This document shows positions 46,316 to 54,659 of a stretch of 64,000 bases of DNA, piece by piece (the first letter of the stretch is position 1; the number at the start of each line of letters is the position of its first letter). Made by a program: the position numbers and the translations under genes. The DNA is taken from positions 62,001-126,000 of the forward strand of contig NZ_JAMBPQ010000022.1 of assembly GCF_024206495.1 (NCBI RefSeq), given 5' to 3'. The notes under the pieces were generated by a model. It was not told the DNA's origin, searched no databases, and was given only the letters and a program-made list of their open reading frames with translations. The stretch is from Paraburkholderia sp. CNPSo 3272 (GTDB lineage Bacteria; Pseudomonadota; Gammaproteobacteria; Burkholderiales; Burkholderiaceae).

Positions 46316-46969
46316 ATGATCGACGGCATCGATGCCAGCCAGCCGGCCTGGTTCTACGACTTCGTTTCGCCGTTTTCGTATCTGTTGCTGGAACAGCAGG
46401 ACAAGTGGCCCGGCTTCGATTTCGTGCCGACGCCCGTGCTGCTTTCCGAGCTGTACCGTCACTGGGGCCAGCCGTTCAGCTCCGCGGTTCCGGCCAAGCG
46501 CGTCTTCACGTACCGGCACGCGCTCTTTCGCGCCGAGCAGCTCGGCATTCCGTTCAAGATGCCGCCCGCTCACCCGTTCGACTCGGTCAGGCCGATGCTG
46601 CTCGCCATCGCGGCGGGCGGCGAGTTCGCGTGCGTGCGCGAGATCTTCCGCTTCATCTGGCGCGAGGGACGCGACCCGTCGAGCGACGAGGGCTTCGAGC
46701 AGCTTTGCGAGCGCGTGGGCATTGCGCACGGCGAATCGCTGATCGAGGAAGAAGCCGTGCGCGCGCAGTTGCGCCGCAACACCAACGACGCGATCGCGAT
46801 GGGCGTATTCGGCGTGCCGACGTTCTGGATGAACAAGCAGCTCTTCTGGGGCGAGGACGCCTTGCCGATGGTGCTCTACTGCGCACGCAGCCCGAACTGG
46901 CTCGACTCGCGCGAGGTCAAGCGCATCAGCACACTGCCTTCGGGGCTCGTGAAGCCGGTTACCGAGTAA
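46316..46969 (+). CDS. DsbA-fold 2-hydroxychromene-2-carboxylate isomerase-like protein
   Basis: 217 aa from the ATG at 46316, with GGAGG 7 nt upstream, which decides the start. WFYDFVSPFSYLLLEQ opens a kappa-class GST/DsbA fold with a Ser in the active-site turn, and GVFGVPTFWMNKQLFWGEDAL is the cis-Pro C-terminal signature. Family members isomerise 2-hydroxychromene-2-carboxylate in aromatic degradation using glutathione. No other aromatic degradation gene is visible here, so the substrate is open. It lies between the TAXI-type protein and a LysR regulator. Confidence 0.85.
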   Translation: MIDGIDASQPAWFYDFVSPFSYLLLEQQDKWPGFDFVPTPVLLSELYRHWGQPFSSAVPAKRVFTYRHALFRAEQLGIPFKMPPAHPFDSVRPMLLAIAAGGEFACVREIFRFIWREGRDPSSDEGFEQLCERVGIAHGESLIEEEAVRAQLRRNTNDAIAMGVFGVPTFWMNKQLFWGEDALPMVLYCARSPNWLDSREVKRISTLPSGLVKPVTE

Positions 46970-47128
46970 CCGTCAACGCGCCGCAGAAACATGCAACGCG
47001 CGTCCTTCTGATGCCGGTCATGCCGCGCGCCCTATGGCGGTGGCGCGCGAGCAGGCATATGGTTATGGCTGAATCCGTGCGCGCAACGCTGTGCGTCGCC
47101 GCGCACGCGCCTTTGCCCGCCACACCCC

Positions 47129-48139
47129 ATGGACGACGATAACGCCCTCACCCTCGACATCTGGCTGGTGCGCGTGCTGCGCACGCTGCTGGTCGAGCGC
47201 AGCGTCACGCAGGCCGCGCTGCGCCTGAACCAGACCCAGCCCGCCATCAGCACGGCGCTGCGCCGGCTGCGCGAGATCCTGGGCGATCCGATCCTCGTGC
47301 GCGGCAAGACCGGCATGGTGCCGACCGAGTACGGCGAGTCGCTGCTGCAGCACGCGCAGCGCGTGCTGCGCGACGTGGAGTTCGTGGCCACGCCGCACGG
47401 CGACTTCGATCCGGAGCGCTCGAAGCGCACGTTCCGCCTGGCCGCCCCCGACTACCTCAACGACTTCTTCATGCCAACGCTGATCGCGCGCTTTCGGGAG
47501 ACGGCGCCAGCGGCGCGGCTAGAGATCCTCTCGCTCTCGCCCACGCTCGATCATCACGGCGCGCTGGACGCGGGCGAACTCGACATCGTGATCGGCAACT
47601 GGCCGAAGCCCGAGCCGCGTTTCGCGCGCAGCGACCTCTTCTCCGACAAGGTCGTCTGCATGATGCGCGCGGACCATCCGCTCGCGCGCCGCGAACTCAC
47701 GCGCGACGCCTATCTCGCAGCTCCCCATCTCGCACCCACGCCCTATACGGGCTCGCATGCGAGCGCGATCGATCTGGGGTTTGCGAAGGCGAAAGCCGAG
47801 CGCCGCATCGTCGCGACGCTGCCCTATTTCGGGCTCGTGCCGCAGGTCTTGCTGCAATCGGATCTGATCTTCACGACGACAAGGCGCTTCGCGCAGCACT
47901 ACGCGAAGCTGATGCCCATTGCCGTCGTCGAGACGCCGTTTGCGTTTCCGCGCATTCACTGCTATCAGATGTGGCATCCGCAGCCGGACCGGCCGAGCGA
48001 TGTGGGATGGTTGCGCGGGTTGATCGAAGAGGTATCGGGATCGTTGACCGCCGAGCGCGGGACGAAGCGCGCCGGGGCGAGGAAGGCCGCGAGCGCGGCC
48101 AGCGAAGCGGCGCCCACGCCGCCGCTCGAAGCCGCCTGA
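47129..48139 (+). CDS. LysR-family transcriptional regulator
   Basis: 336 aa. The winged helix-turn-helix is at 15-70 (SVTQAALRLNQTQPAISTALRRLREILGDPILVRGKTGM), and a substrate-binding domain with PBP2 fold follows to about 300. It differs from the usual LysR start by an acidic leader (MDDDNALTLDIWLVRVL), as in the NodD/NahR-like branch. The Ala-rich C-terminal 35 residues are an extension. It may control the neighbouring isomerase-like gene, which it follows on the same strand. Confidence 0.88.
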   Translation: MDDDNALTLDIWLVRVLRTLLVERSVTQAALRLNQTQPAISTALRRLREILGDPILVRGKTGMVPTEYGESLLQHAQRVLRDVEFVATPHGDFDPERSKRTFRLAAPDYLNDFFMPTLIARFRETAPAARLEILSLSPTLDHHGALDAGELDIVIGNWPKPEPRFARSDLFSDKVVCMMRADHPLARRELTRDAYLAAPHLAPTPYTGSHASAIDLGFAKAKAERRIVATLPYFGLVPQVLLQSDLIFTTTRRFAQHYAKLMPIAVVETPFAFPRIHCYQMWHPQPDRPSDVGWLRGLIEEVSGSLTAERGTKRAGARKAASAASEAAPTPPLEAA

Positions 48140-48159
48140 AATAACGCAAACTCAGCGCA

Positions 48160-48190
48160 AACGGGCGCCCTCATCATCGAGGCGCCCGTT
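48160..48190. terminator. Hairpin terminator between convergent genes
   Basis: Perfect 10-bp stem AACGGGCGCC / GGCGCCCGTT with an 11-nt loop, located between the LysR stop and the xdhC stop. On the minus strand it is followed by a short T-run. Confidence 0.65.
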
Positions 48191-48211
48191 CCGCTCGCGC
48201 GGAGCGTGAAA

Positions 48212-48802
48212 TCAGGCGCGCTCGAGCGCGACCGTTCTCACCATCGCCGGGCGCTGCGCCACCCGCATCTGCATGAGCTGCGCGGCGACCGCCACCGCAA
48301 TCGACGAAGGCGCCTTGTCGACGATCCCCGTCACGCCGATGGGGCATGTCATCTCGTCCAGCCGCTCGGCTTCCACGCCGCGCTCCATGAGCCGCCGCTC
48401 GAACTTCACGCGCTTCGTTTTCGAGCCGATGAGCCCGAACCACGCGAAATCGCGCCGCCGCATGATGCGCTCGGTCAGCTCGAAGTCGAGCGCGTGATTG
48501 TGCGTCATCACGAGGAAGTACGCGCCCGCAGGTGCTTCGTCGACGATGGCGGCCGGCGTGTCCGTCGCTTCGATCTGCACGTTGGCGGGCACCTCGTCGG
48601 GGAACAGCTCGTCGCGCTCGTCCACCCACTGCACGACGCATGGCAGCATGCCGAGCAGCGTGACGAGCGCATGGCCCACGTGGCCCGCGCCGAACAGCAC
48701 GATGTGCATCGGCCCGTAGTGCGGCACCGGCGTGCTGCGGCGGCCGATGATCACGCGCCCGGCTTCATCGACGCGCACGCAATGCTCAGGATGACGATTC
48801 AT
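48212..48802 (-). CDS. xdhC: XdhC-type molybdenum cofactor insertion protein, N-terminally short
   Basis: 196 aa. It shows the C-terminal Rossmann domain of XdhC: HIVLFGAGHVGHALVTLL, then FLVMTHNHALDFELT, FAWFGLIGSKTKRVKF and MTCPIGVTGIVDKAPSSIAVAVAAQL. Normal XdhC proteins are about 280-350 aa and begin with an XdhC/CoxI domain with a GQCCGG motif; that part is missing here because the coding region starts inside the stop of xdhB (ATGA overlap). XdhC binds and inserts the sulfurated molybdenum cofactor into XdhB. Whether the short form is active is unknown. Confidence 0.85.
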   Translation of the reverse strand: MNRHPEHCVRVDEAGRVIIGRRSTPVPHYGPMHIVLFGAGHVGHALVTLLGMLPCVVQWVDERDELFPDEVPANVQIEATDTPAAIVDEAPAGAYFLVMTHNHALDFELTERIMRRRDFAWFGLIGSKTKRVKFERRLMERGVEAERLDEMTCPIGVTGIVDKAPSSIAVAVAAQLMQMRVAQRPAMVRTVALERA

Positions 48803-51165
48803 TTCGCAGCCCCCTCGCGCGCCATCGTCCGCACCGCGCGCACGCCCTTCAGGATTTCCTCGGCGGTGGCCGGCGCATTCATAGGCGGATTGAAGCGGTA
48901 GTCGGCCACGCTCGCCACGGCGTCGCGAATCGCGAAGAACACCGAGAACGGCAGCAACAGCGGCGGCTCGCCCACGGCCTTCGAGCGGTGGATGCTGTCT
49001 TCCGCGTTGCGGTTCTTGAAGAGCCGCACGTTGAATTCAGCGGGCGTGTCGTTCACGGTCGGGATCTTGTAGGTGGACGGCGCGTGCGTCATGAGCTTGC
49101 CGTCCGGCTTCCACCACAGTTCTTCCGTGGTGAGCCAGCCCATGCCCTGGATGAAGCCGCCTTCCACCTGGCCCACGTCGAGCGCCGGGTTCAGCGACGC
49201 GCCGACGTCGTGCAGCGCATCGGCGCGCAGCACGCGCATTTCGCCCGTGAGCGTGTCGATGACGACTTCCGATACCGCCGCGCCATACGAGTAGTAGTAG
49301 AACGGCCGCCCGCGCAGCGTCGCCTGATCCCAGTACAGCTTGGGCGTGGTGTAAAAACCATCGGACCAGAGCTGGACGCGCGCGAGATACGCCTTCGAAA
49401 CCAGCGTTTCGAACGGCACGATCGTCTCGCCCACGATCACGGAGTCATTGGCGAAGCCCACGTCGGCGGCGCTGATTTCGCCCTTGCCGTACGTGGTCGC
49501 CGCCAGCGCGGCGAGGCGCTGGCGCAGCTGGCGTGCGGCGTCCTGGGCCGCCTTGCCGTTCAGGTCGGTGCCCGTCGATGCCGCCGTGGCGGAGGTGTTC
49601 GCGACCTTGCTCGTGTCCGTCGCGCTCACGCGCACGCGGCCGAACTCGATGCCCAGTTCGTGCGCCACGACCTGCGCGACCTTCGTGTTCAGGCCCTGGC
49701 CCATTTCGGTGCCGCCGTGGTTCACGAGTACCGAGCCGTCGGTATAGATGTGAACGAGCGCGCCCGCCTGGTTGAAGTGCGTGACGTTGAACGCAATGCC
49801 GAACTTGACCGGGGTGAGCGCGATGCCCTTCTTGAGCACCTCGTTGTTCGCGTTGAACTCGCGAATCGCGGCGCGCCGCGCGTGATAGCCGCTCGTTTCC
49901 ACCAGCTCGTCGATCAGCTCGTGAATGACGTTGTCCTCGACGATTTGGCCATAGGGCGTTTCGTTGTTCCGCGTCTTGCCGTAGAGATTGCGGCGGCGCA
50001 CGTCGAGCGAATCGAGGCCGAGCGTGCGCGCCACATCGTCCATGATGTACTCGATCGCGAACGCGCCCTGCGGGCCGCCGAAGCCGCGAAACGCCGTGTT
50101 CGACTGTGTGTTGGTCTTTCCGCAGAAACCGGCGATCGACACGTCGGGCAGCCAGTAGGCGTTGTCGAAGTGACAAACGGCGCGCGTCATCACCGGGCCG
50201 GAGAGGTCGGCGGAAAAGCCGCAGCGCGAGGTCATGTCGACCGACACGCCTTCGATCGTGCCCTGATCGTCGTAGCCCACTTCGTACGTGTAATGGAAAT
50301 CGTGGCGCTTGCCCGTGACCATCATGTCGTCGTCGCGATCGGGGCGCAGCTTCACGGGGCACAGGAGCTTCCAGGCGGCGAGCGCCGCGCAGCAGGCAAA
50401 GAGGCCCGACTGCGATTCCTTGCCGCCGAAGCCGCCGCCCATGCGGCGGCATTCCACGAGCACGTTGTGCGAGGCGACGCCCAGCACATGCGCGACTAGG
50501 TGCTGCATCTCGCTCGGGTGCTGCGTGGAGCACCACACATGCATGCCATCGTCGTCTTTCGGCACCGCGTAGGCGATCTGGCCTTCCAGATAGAACTGCT
50601 CCTGGCCGCCCAGCAGCATCTCGCCTTCATGCCGATGCGCGGCGCGTGCGGCGCGCGTGGACGCCTCGCCGCGCGCAAGTTTCATCGGCGGCAGCACCGA
50701 CTGCTGCGCGGCGCGCGCCTGCTGCGCCGTGAGCACGGCGGGCAGCTCTTCGTACTGCACTTCGGCGCGGCGGGCGGCCAGGCGCGCCGTATCGTGCGAC
50801 GTCGCCACCACGATGAACATGGGCTGGCCCACGTACTGCACGACGCCATCGGCGAGCACCGGATCGTCGTGGATGATCGGGCCGCAGTCGTTCACGCCGG
50901 GAATGTCCTCGGCCGTGAGCACCGCCACGACGCCAGGCGTCGCGCGCACTTTGGCGAGGTTCATCGCAACGATGCGGGCGTGCGGCTTCTGCGAAAGCCC
51001 GAGCGCGGCGTGCAGCGTGCCGGCCACGACCGGGATGTCGTCGGTATAGGTGGCGCGGCCGCTCACGTGCAGATGCGCGGACTCGTGCGGGCGCGAAACG
51101 TGCACTTGCGCGAAGGGCTCGCGTGCCTTGAGCTCGTCCAGGAACGGTTCGGCTTGCTGGTTCAT
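48799..51165 (-). CDS. xdhB: Xanthine dehydrogenase molybdopterin-binding subunit
   Basis: 788 aa, the usual length. Shows the family landmarks HVSRPHESAHLHVSGRATYTDD, RRMGGGFGGKESQ, AFRGFGGPQGAFAIEYIMDD, the VNHGGTEMGQGLNTK molybdenum-site loop, and SKAVGEPPLLLPFSVFFAI near the end with the catalytic Glu in VGEPP. It oxidises hypoxanthine and xanthine to urate in the cytoplasm with XdhA. Its stop overlaps the xdhC start; it is 40 nt downstream of xdhA. Confidence 0.96.
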   Translation of the reverse strand: MNQQAEPFLDELKAREPFAQVHVSRPHESAHLHVSGRATYTDDIPVVAGTLHAALGLSQKPHARIVAMNLAKVRATPGVVAVLTAEDIPGVNDCGPIIHDDPVLADGVVQYVGQPMFIVVATSHDTARLAARRAEVQYEELPAVLTAQQARAAQQSVLPPMKLARGEASTRAARAAHRHEGEMLLGGQEQFYLEGQIAYAVPKDDDGMHVWCSTQHPSEMQHLVAHVLGVASHNVLVECRRMGGGFGGKESQSGLFACCAALAAWKLLCPVKLRPDRDDDMMVTGKRHDFHYTYEVGYDDQGTIEGVSVDMTSRCGFSADLSGPVMTRAVCHFDNAYWLPDVSIAGFCGKTNTQSNTAFRGFGGPQGAFAIEYIMDDVARTLGLDSLDVRRRNLYGKTRNNETPYGQIVEDNVIHELIDELVETSGYHARRAAIREFNANNEVLKKGIALTPVKFGIAFNVTHFNQAGALVHIYTDGSVLVNHGGTEMGQGLNTKVAQVVAHELGIEFGRVRVSATDTSKVANTSATAASTGTDLNGKAAQDAARQLRQRLAALAATTYGKGEISAADVGFANDSVIVGETIVPFETLVSKAYLARVQLWSDGFYTTPKLYWDQATLRGRPFYYYSYGAAVSEVVIDTLTGEMRVLRADALHDVGASLNPALDVGQVEGGFIQGMGWLTTEELWWKPDGKLMTHAPSTYKIPTVNDTPAEFNVRLFKNRNAEDSIHRSKAVGEPPLLLPFSVFFAIRDAVASVADYRFNPPMNAPATAEEILKGVRAVRTMAREGAAK

Positions 51166-51205
51166 TGTTTCGTTCTCCGTATTTCTCTTCCAGTTCCTGA
51201 ATGTC

Positions 51206-52744
51206 TCAAGCCGTGGCTGCCGCTACGTTGCGCACATTGAGCGCTTGCGGCGCAAGCGGGTTATGCGGACGCGTTTCGAGCCAGAAACGGTACAGCGTGT
51301 TCTTCGCGGCTTCTAGGCGGTAGTCGCTCGTCGCGCGCATGTCGGATAGCGGCGCGTAGTCCTTGCCAAGCGCGATCATCGCGGCCTGGGCCGTGGCTTC
51401 GTGCCATTGCGCATCGGCGAGCACGCCTTCCGCGTGAGTCGCGCGCTTGGGTGTTGCGGCCATGCCGCCGAACGCAATGCGCGGCTCGCGGACCACGTCG
51501 CCATCGGCGATATAGGCGTAGGCGGCGCACACGGCCGAGATGTCCGAGTCGAAGCGCTTCGAGACCTTGTAGGTGCGAAAACGCAGGTTCGCGCGTGCGC
51601 CGGTGCGCGTGGGCACCTTGAGCGCGAGCACGAACTCGTGCTCGGCCATGTCCTTCTTCTGGTAGGCGAGGTAGAGGTCTTCGAGCGGCATTTCGCGCTC
51701 GGTGTCGCCCCCGCGCAGCACCACGCGCGCGCCGAGCGCAATGAGCCCCGGCATCGAGTCGCCGATGGGCGAGCCGTTCGCGATGTTGCCGCCGATCGTG
51801 CCCGCGTTGCGGATGGGCAGCGAAGCGAAGCGCAGCCACATCTCTTCGAGTTCCGGGTAATGCTTCGCGAGTTCCGCATAACCGCGCTCGACGCTCACGC
51901 CCGCGCCGATCTCTATCCACGCGTCCCTCACGTCGATGCGGCGCATCGCGTCGACCTGGCCCACGTAGACGATGTCGCCGAGTTCGCGCATTTGCTTCGT
52001 GACCCACAGGCCGATGTCGGTGCTGCCCGCGAGAATGCGTGTGTCGGGGCGCGCGGCCTTGATCGCGGCGAGCGCGTCGACTGTGCGCGGCGCGTCGTAC
52101 TGCTGGCCGCGGCTCTCGTAGTGAAAGGTGTCCGTGCGTTCGAGCGTGGCGAGCGTCTGGGCGAGCGCCTTCACGTCGATGGGCTGCTTCAGCGCATCGG
52201 CCTTGAACATCTGCTCGGCGGCGTCGAGGATCGGCCGGTAGCCCGTGCAGCGGCACAGGTTGCCCGTGAGCGCATTGGCGATCTCGTCGCGCGACGGCAC
52301 ACTGCACGCGCCCTTGGCGGCACAGCCGTGGTTGGGCTGGCCCGCGTGCTCGTGGCCATGCTTTTCGTAGAGCGCCCACATCGACATCACGAAGCCCGGC
52401 GTGCAAAACCCGCACTGCGAGCCGTGGCAGTCGACCATGGCCTGCTGCACGGGGTGCAGCGAGCCGTCGGGCTGGCGCAGGTCTTCGACGGTGAAGAGCG
52501 CGCGGCCGTCGAGCGTCGGCAGGAACTGGATGCAGGCGTTGACGGCCTTGAAGTCCACGCCGCCCGCCTCGTTGCGCTCGCCCACCACGACCGTGCAGGC
52601 GCCGCAGTCGCCTTCGGCGCAGCCTTCCTTGGTGCCGGTGCAACGCGCGTCTTCGCGCAGGTGCTGGAGGACGGTGCGGGTGACGCCCGCGTCGCTGACT
52701 TCGCGAATCGCGTTGCGGTGGTAAAAGCGGATCGGCTGGCTCAT
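51206..52744 (-). CDS. xdhA: Xanthine dehydrogenase FeS/FAD subunit
   Basis: 512 aa from the ATG at 52744. The longer frame upstream would run into the regulatory region and is rejected. First [2Fe-2S] ferredoxin-type cluster CTGTKEGCAEGDCGACTV; second cluster CGFCTPGFV with CRCTGYRP at about residue 150-190. The FAD domain has LAGSTDIGLWVTKQ and TIGGNIANGSPIGDSMPGL. It passes electrons from the molybdenum centre to NAD. First gene of the xdhABC operon; a nested palindrome lies about 70 bp upstream. Confidence 0.96.
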   Translation of the reverse strand: MSQPIRFYHRNAIREVSDAGVTRTVLQHLREDARCTGTKEGCAEGDCGACTVVVGERNEAGGVDFKAVNACIQFLPTLDGRALFTVEDLRQPDGSLHPVQQAMVDCHGSQCGFCTPGFVMSMWALYEKHGHEHAGQPNHGCAAKGACSVPSRDEIANALTGNLCRCTGYRPILDAAEQMFKADALKQPIDVKALAQTLATLERTDTFHYESRGQQYDAPRTVDALAAIKAARPDTRILAGSTDIGLWVTKQMRELGDIVYVGQVDAMRRIDVRDAWIEIGAGVSVERGYAELAKHYPELEEMWLRFASLPIRNAGTIGGNIANGSPIGDSMPGLIALGARVVLRGGDTEREMPLEDLYLAYQKKDMAEHEFVLALKVPTRTGARANLRFRTYKVSKRFDSDISAVCAAYAYIADGDVVREPRIAFGGMAATPKRATHAEGVLADAQWHEATAQAAMIALGKDYAPLSDMRATSDYRLEAAKNTLYRFWLETRPHNPLAPQALNVRNVAAATA

Positions 52745-53220
52745 GGGTTTCTGGCTCGTCGTTGGCTGCGGCTCGCAAAAGGCGTGTGCCGCTCGAGTGG
52801 ACGGTTCGAAAGCTATCACTGCCAAAATTGGCAACCCATAGCTAGAGGAGCATGGGCGATATATCGTTGAATCGATAAATCGGCGTGCTGCGGTGCGGCT
52901 GTGCTTATGTTGCTGTGTCTCGATTGCGCGTTTTCGGGGCCGATTTGCGAATATCGGACGTATTCGACTAGCTAATCCGCCGTTCATGCACCCCTATCTA
53001 CGCACGAACGGTCGGACGAGGACACGGCTAGCGCGCGAACGGCCGTCAACGTCGTGCAATATTACTGGATCTCCGCAGCCCGGCTCCCGGACACAAAAGG
53101 CCGTAAGAAGCGCAGAAAATGGGTGTTCCGCCTGTCGGCACGGCTTTTCAGCTTCTGCATAAAAACCGGTTCCATGGGACAATCACGCCTTTCCCGCCGT
53201 TTTCCATCCGCATTTTCCCC
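52745..53220. other. 476-bp divergent control region of xdhA and the MFS gene
   Basis: No gene is supported. It contains the nested palindrome at 52811-52843 and a perfect CGATATATCG at 52857-52866, with an AT-richer zone to about 52890. Confidence 0.5.
52811..52843. promoter_or_regulatory. Nested inverted repeat upstream of xdhA
   Basis: Inner arms TGCCAA and TTGGCA (2-bp spacer) lie within outer arms AGCTAT and ATAGCT. The symmetry and the 67-bp distance from the xdhA start fit an operator for a dimeric regulator of purine breakdown. Confidence 0.55.
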
Positions 53221-54474
53221 ATGTCCGCTGATTTGGCGCCCCCGCGCAAAGCCGCGTCGACGACCCTGCAGATCATTCCGGTCGTCTTTTTCACCTTCCT
53301 CTGCTACCTGACGATCGGGATTCCGCTCGCCGTGCTGCCGGGCTATGTGCACAACGACCTCGGTTTCAGCACCGTGGTGGCGGGCGCCGCCATCAGCGTG
53401 CAGTACATCGCCACGCTCTGCTCGCGCGCGCTCGCGGGCCGCTCGGCGGATACGCTCGGTCCCAAGAAAACCGTGACGATCGGCCTGACGATCTGCGGCG
53501 CGAGCGGCGTGCTGCTGCTGCTCGGCACGCTCGTCGATCACTGGCCCGGCCTCTCGCTCGCGCTGCTGGTGGTGAGCCGTCTGTTGCTCGGCTGCGGCGA
53601 AAGCCTGTGCGGCACCGGGGCGATCCTCTGGGGCATCGGCCGCGTGGGCACGGCGCACAACGCGAAGGTGATCTCGTGGAACGGCATCGCCACCTATGGC
53701 GCACTCGCGATCGGCGCGCCGCTGGGCGTCGTGATGGCGCACGCCCTCGGCTACTGGATGCTCGGCATTTCGGTCATCGCGATGGCCGCGCTCGGCTTCT
53801 GGCTCGCGCGCCCCATCGCGCCGGTGCCGATCGTGCACGGCGAGCGCATGTCGTACCGCAGCGTGTTCACGCGCGTGCTGCCGCACGGCATCGGCCTCGC
53901 GCTCGGCTCGGCGGGCTTCGGCTCCATCGCGACCTTCATCACGCTGTTCTACGCCGCGCACCATTGGCCCAACGCCGCGTTCACGCTCACGGTGTTCGGC
54001 GTGATGTTCATCGGCGCGCGCCTGTTGTTCGCCAACACCATCAAACGCTTCGGCGGCTTCCGCGTCGCCATCGTCTCGTTCTCGTGCGAATGCGCGGGCC
54101 TCTTGCTGCTGTGGCTCGCGCCCACGCCGCAAGTCGCGCTCGCGGGCGCGGCGCTCACCGGCTTCGGCTTCGCACTCGTGTTCCCGGCGCTCGGCGTCGA
54201 GGCGGTCGGGCTCGTGCCGCCCGCGAGCCGCGGCGCGGCGCTCTCGGCCTACTCCGTGTTCCTCGACCTCTCGCTGGGCATTACCGGCCCGCTCGCAGGC
54301 TACGTGGCGAATCTGTTCGGCTATGGGTCGGTGTTTCTCTTCGCCGCCATCGCGGCGGCTTCCGCCGTGGCGCTTTCGGTCTCGCTTCATCGCAAGAGCG
54401 TGCGTGCCCACGCCGTGCAGGGCGCACCGCACGCCAGTGGCGCGAGCGCGCCCGCCGGGCAACGAGCGGAATAA
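53221..54474 (+). CDS. MFS transporter (YhhS/YfcJ-like)
   Basis: 417 aa from the ATG at 53221. Twelve helices; TIGIPLAVLPGYVHNDLGFSTVVAGAAISVQYIATLCSRALAGRSAD is close to the YhhS/YfcJ group, with the MFS loop 2-3 motif AGRSADTLGPKK. The substrate is unknown; related proteins are linked to arabinose or drug efflux. It is divergent from xdhA, but a role in purine export is not supported by any motif. A terminator hairpin lies 36 nt after the stop. Confidence 0.87.
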   Translation: MSADLAPPRKAASTTLQIIPVVFFTFLCYLTIGIPLAVLPGYVHNDLGFSTVVAGAAISVQYIATLCSRALAGRSADTLGPKKTVTIGLTICGASGVLLLLGTLVDHWPGLSLALLVVSRLLLGCGESLCGTGAILWGIGRVGTAHNAKVISWNGIATYGALAIGAPLGVVMAHALGYWMLGISVIAMAALGFWLARPIAPVPIVHGERMSYRSVFTRVLPHGIGLALGSAGFGSIATFITLFYAAHHWPNAAFTLTVFGVMFIGARLLFANTIKRFGGFRVAIVSFSCECAGLLLLWLAPTPQVALAGAALTGFGFALVFPALGVEAVGLVPPASRGAALSAYSVFLDLSLGITGPLAGYVANLFGYGSVFLFAAIAAASAVALSVSLHRKSVRAHAVQGAPHASGASAPAGQRAE

Positions 54475-54509
54475 AGAAGGTCCTCGCGGATTTCCGGGAA
54501 GCGACGTTT

Positions 54510-54540
54510 GCAGTAATTTCGTGAAAATTACTGCAATTTT
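54510..54540 (+). terminator. Rho-independent terminator of the MFS gene
   Basis: Perfect 10-bp arms GCAGTAATTT and AAATTACTGC with a CGTGA loop, followed by AATTTT. Confidence 0.75.
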
Positions 54541-54584
54541 CATGAGATGCCTCGCGGCCAGACCGGAAGTCCGCGAAGAACCAT

Positions 54585-54620
54585 AAAAAAACCGCACCCG
54601 GCAAACCACGCCGGATGCGG
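54585..54620 (-). terminator. Rho-independent terminator of the asdA gene
   Basis: Read on the minus strand: CCGCATCCGGC, loop, GCCGGGTGCGG with one mismatch, then a run of seven T. It lies about 40 nt past the asdA stop. Confidence 0.85.
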
Positions 54621-54659
54621 CCCGGACTTAAGAAGCATTGAGACTCGAGGCGGCTGCGC

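Noticed and set aside
44500..46329. Long minus-strand frame opposite the TAXI-type gene
   Set aside because: No start signal or recognisable domain; a shadow of the plus-strand gene.
53062..54609. Long minus-strand frame opposite the MFS gene
   Set aside because: Arg/Glu/His-rich low-complexity translation without motifs; a shadow frame.
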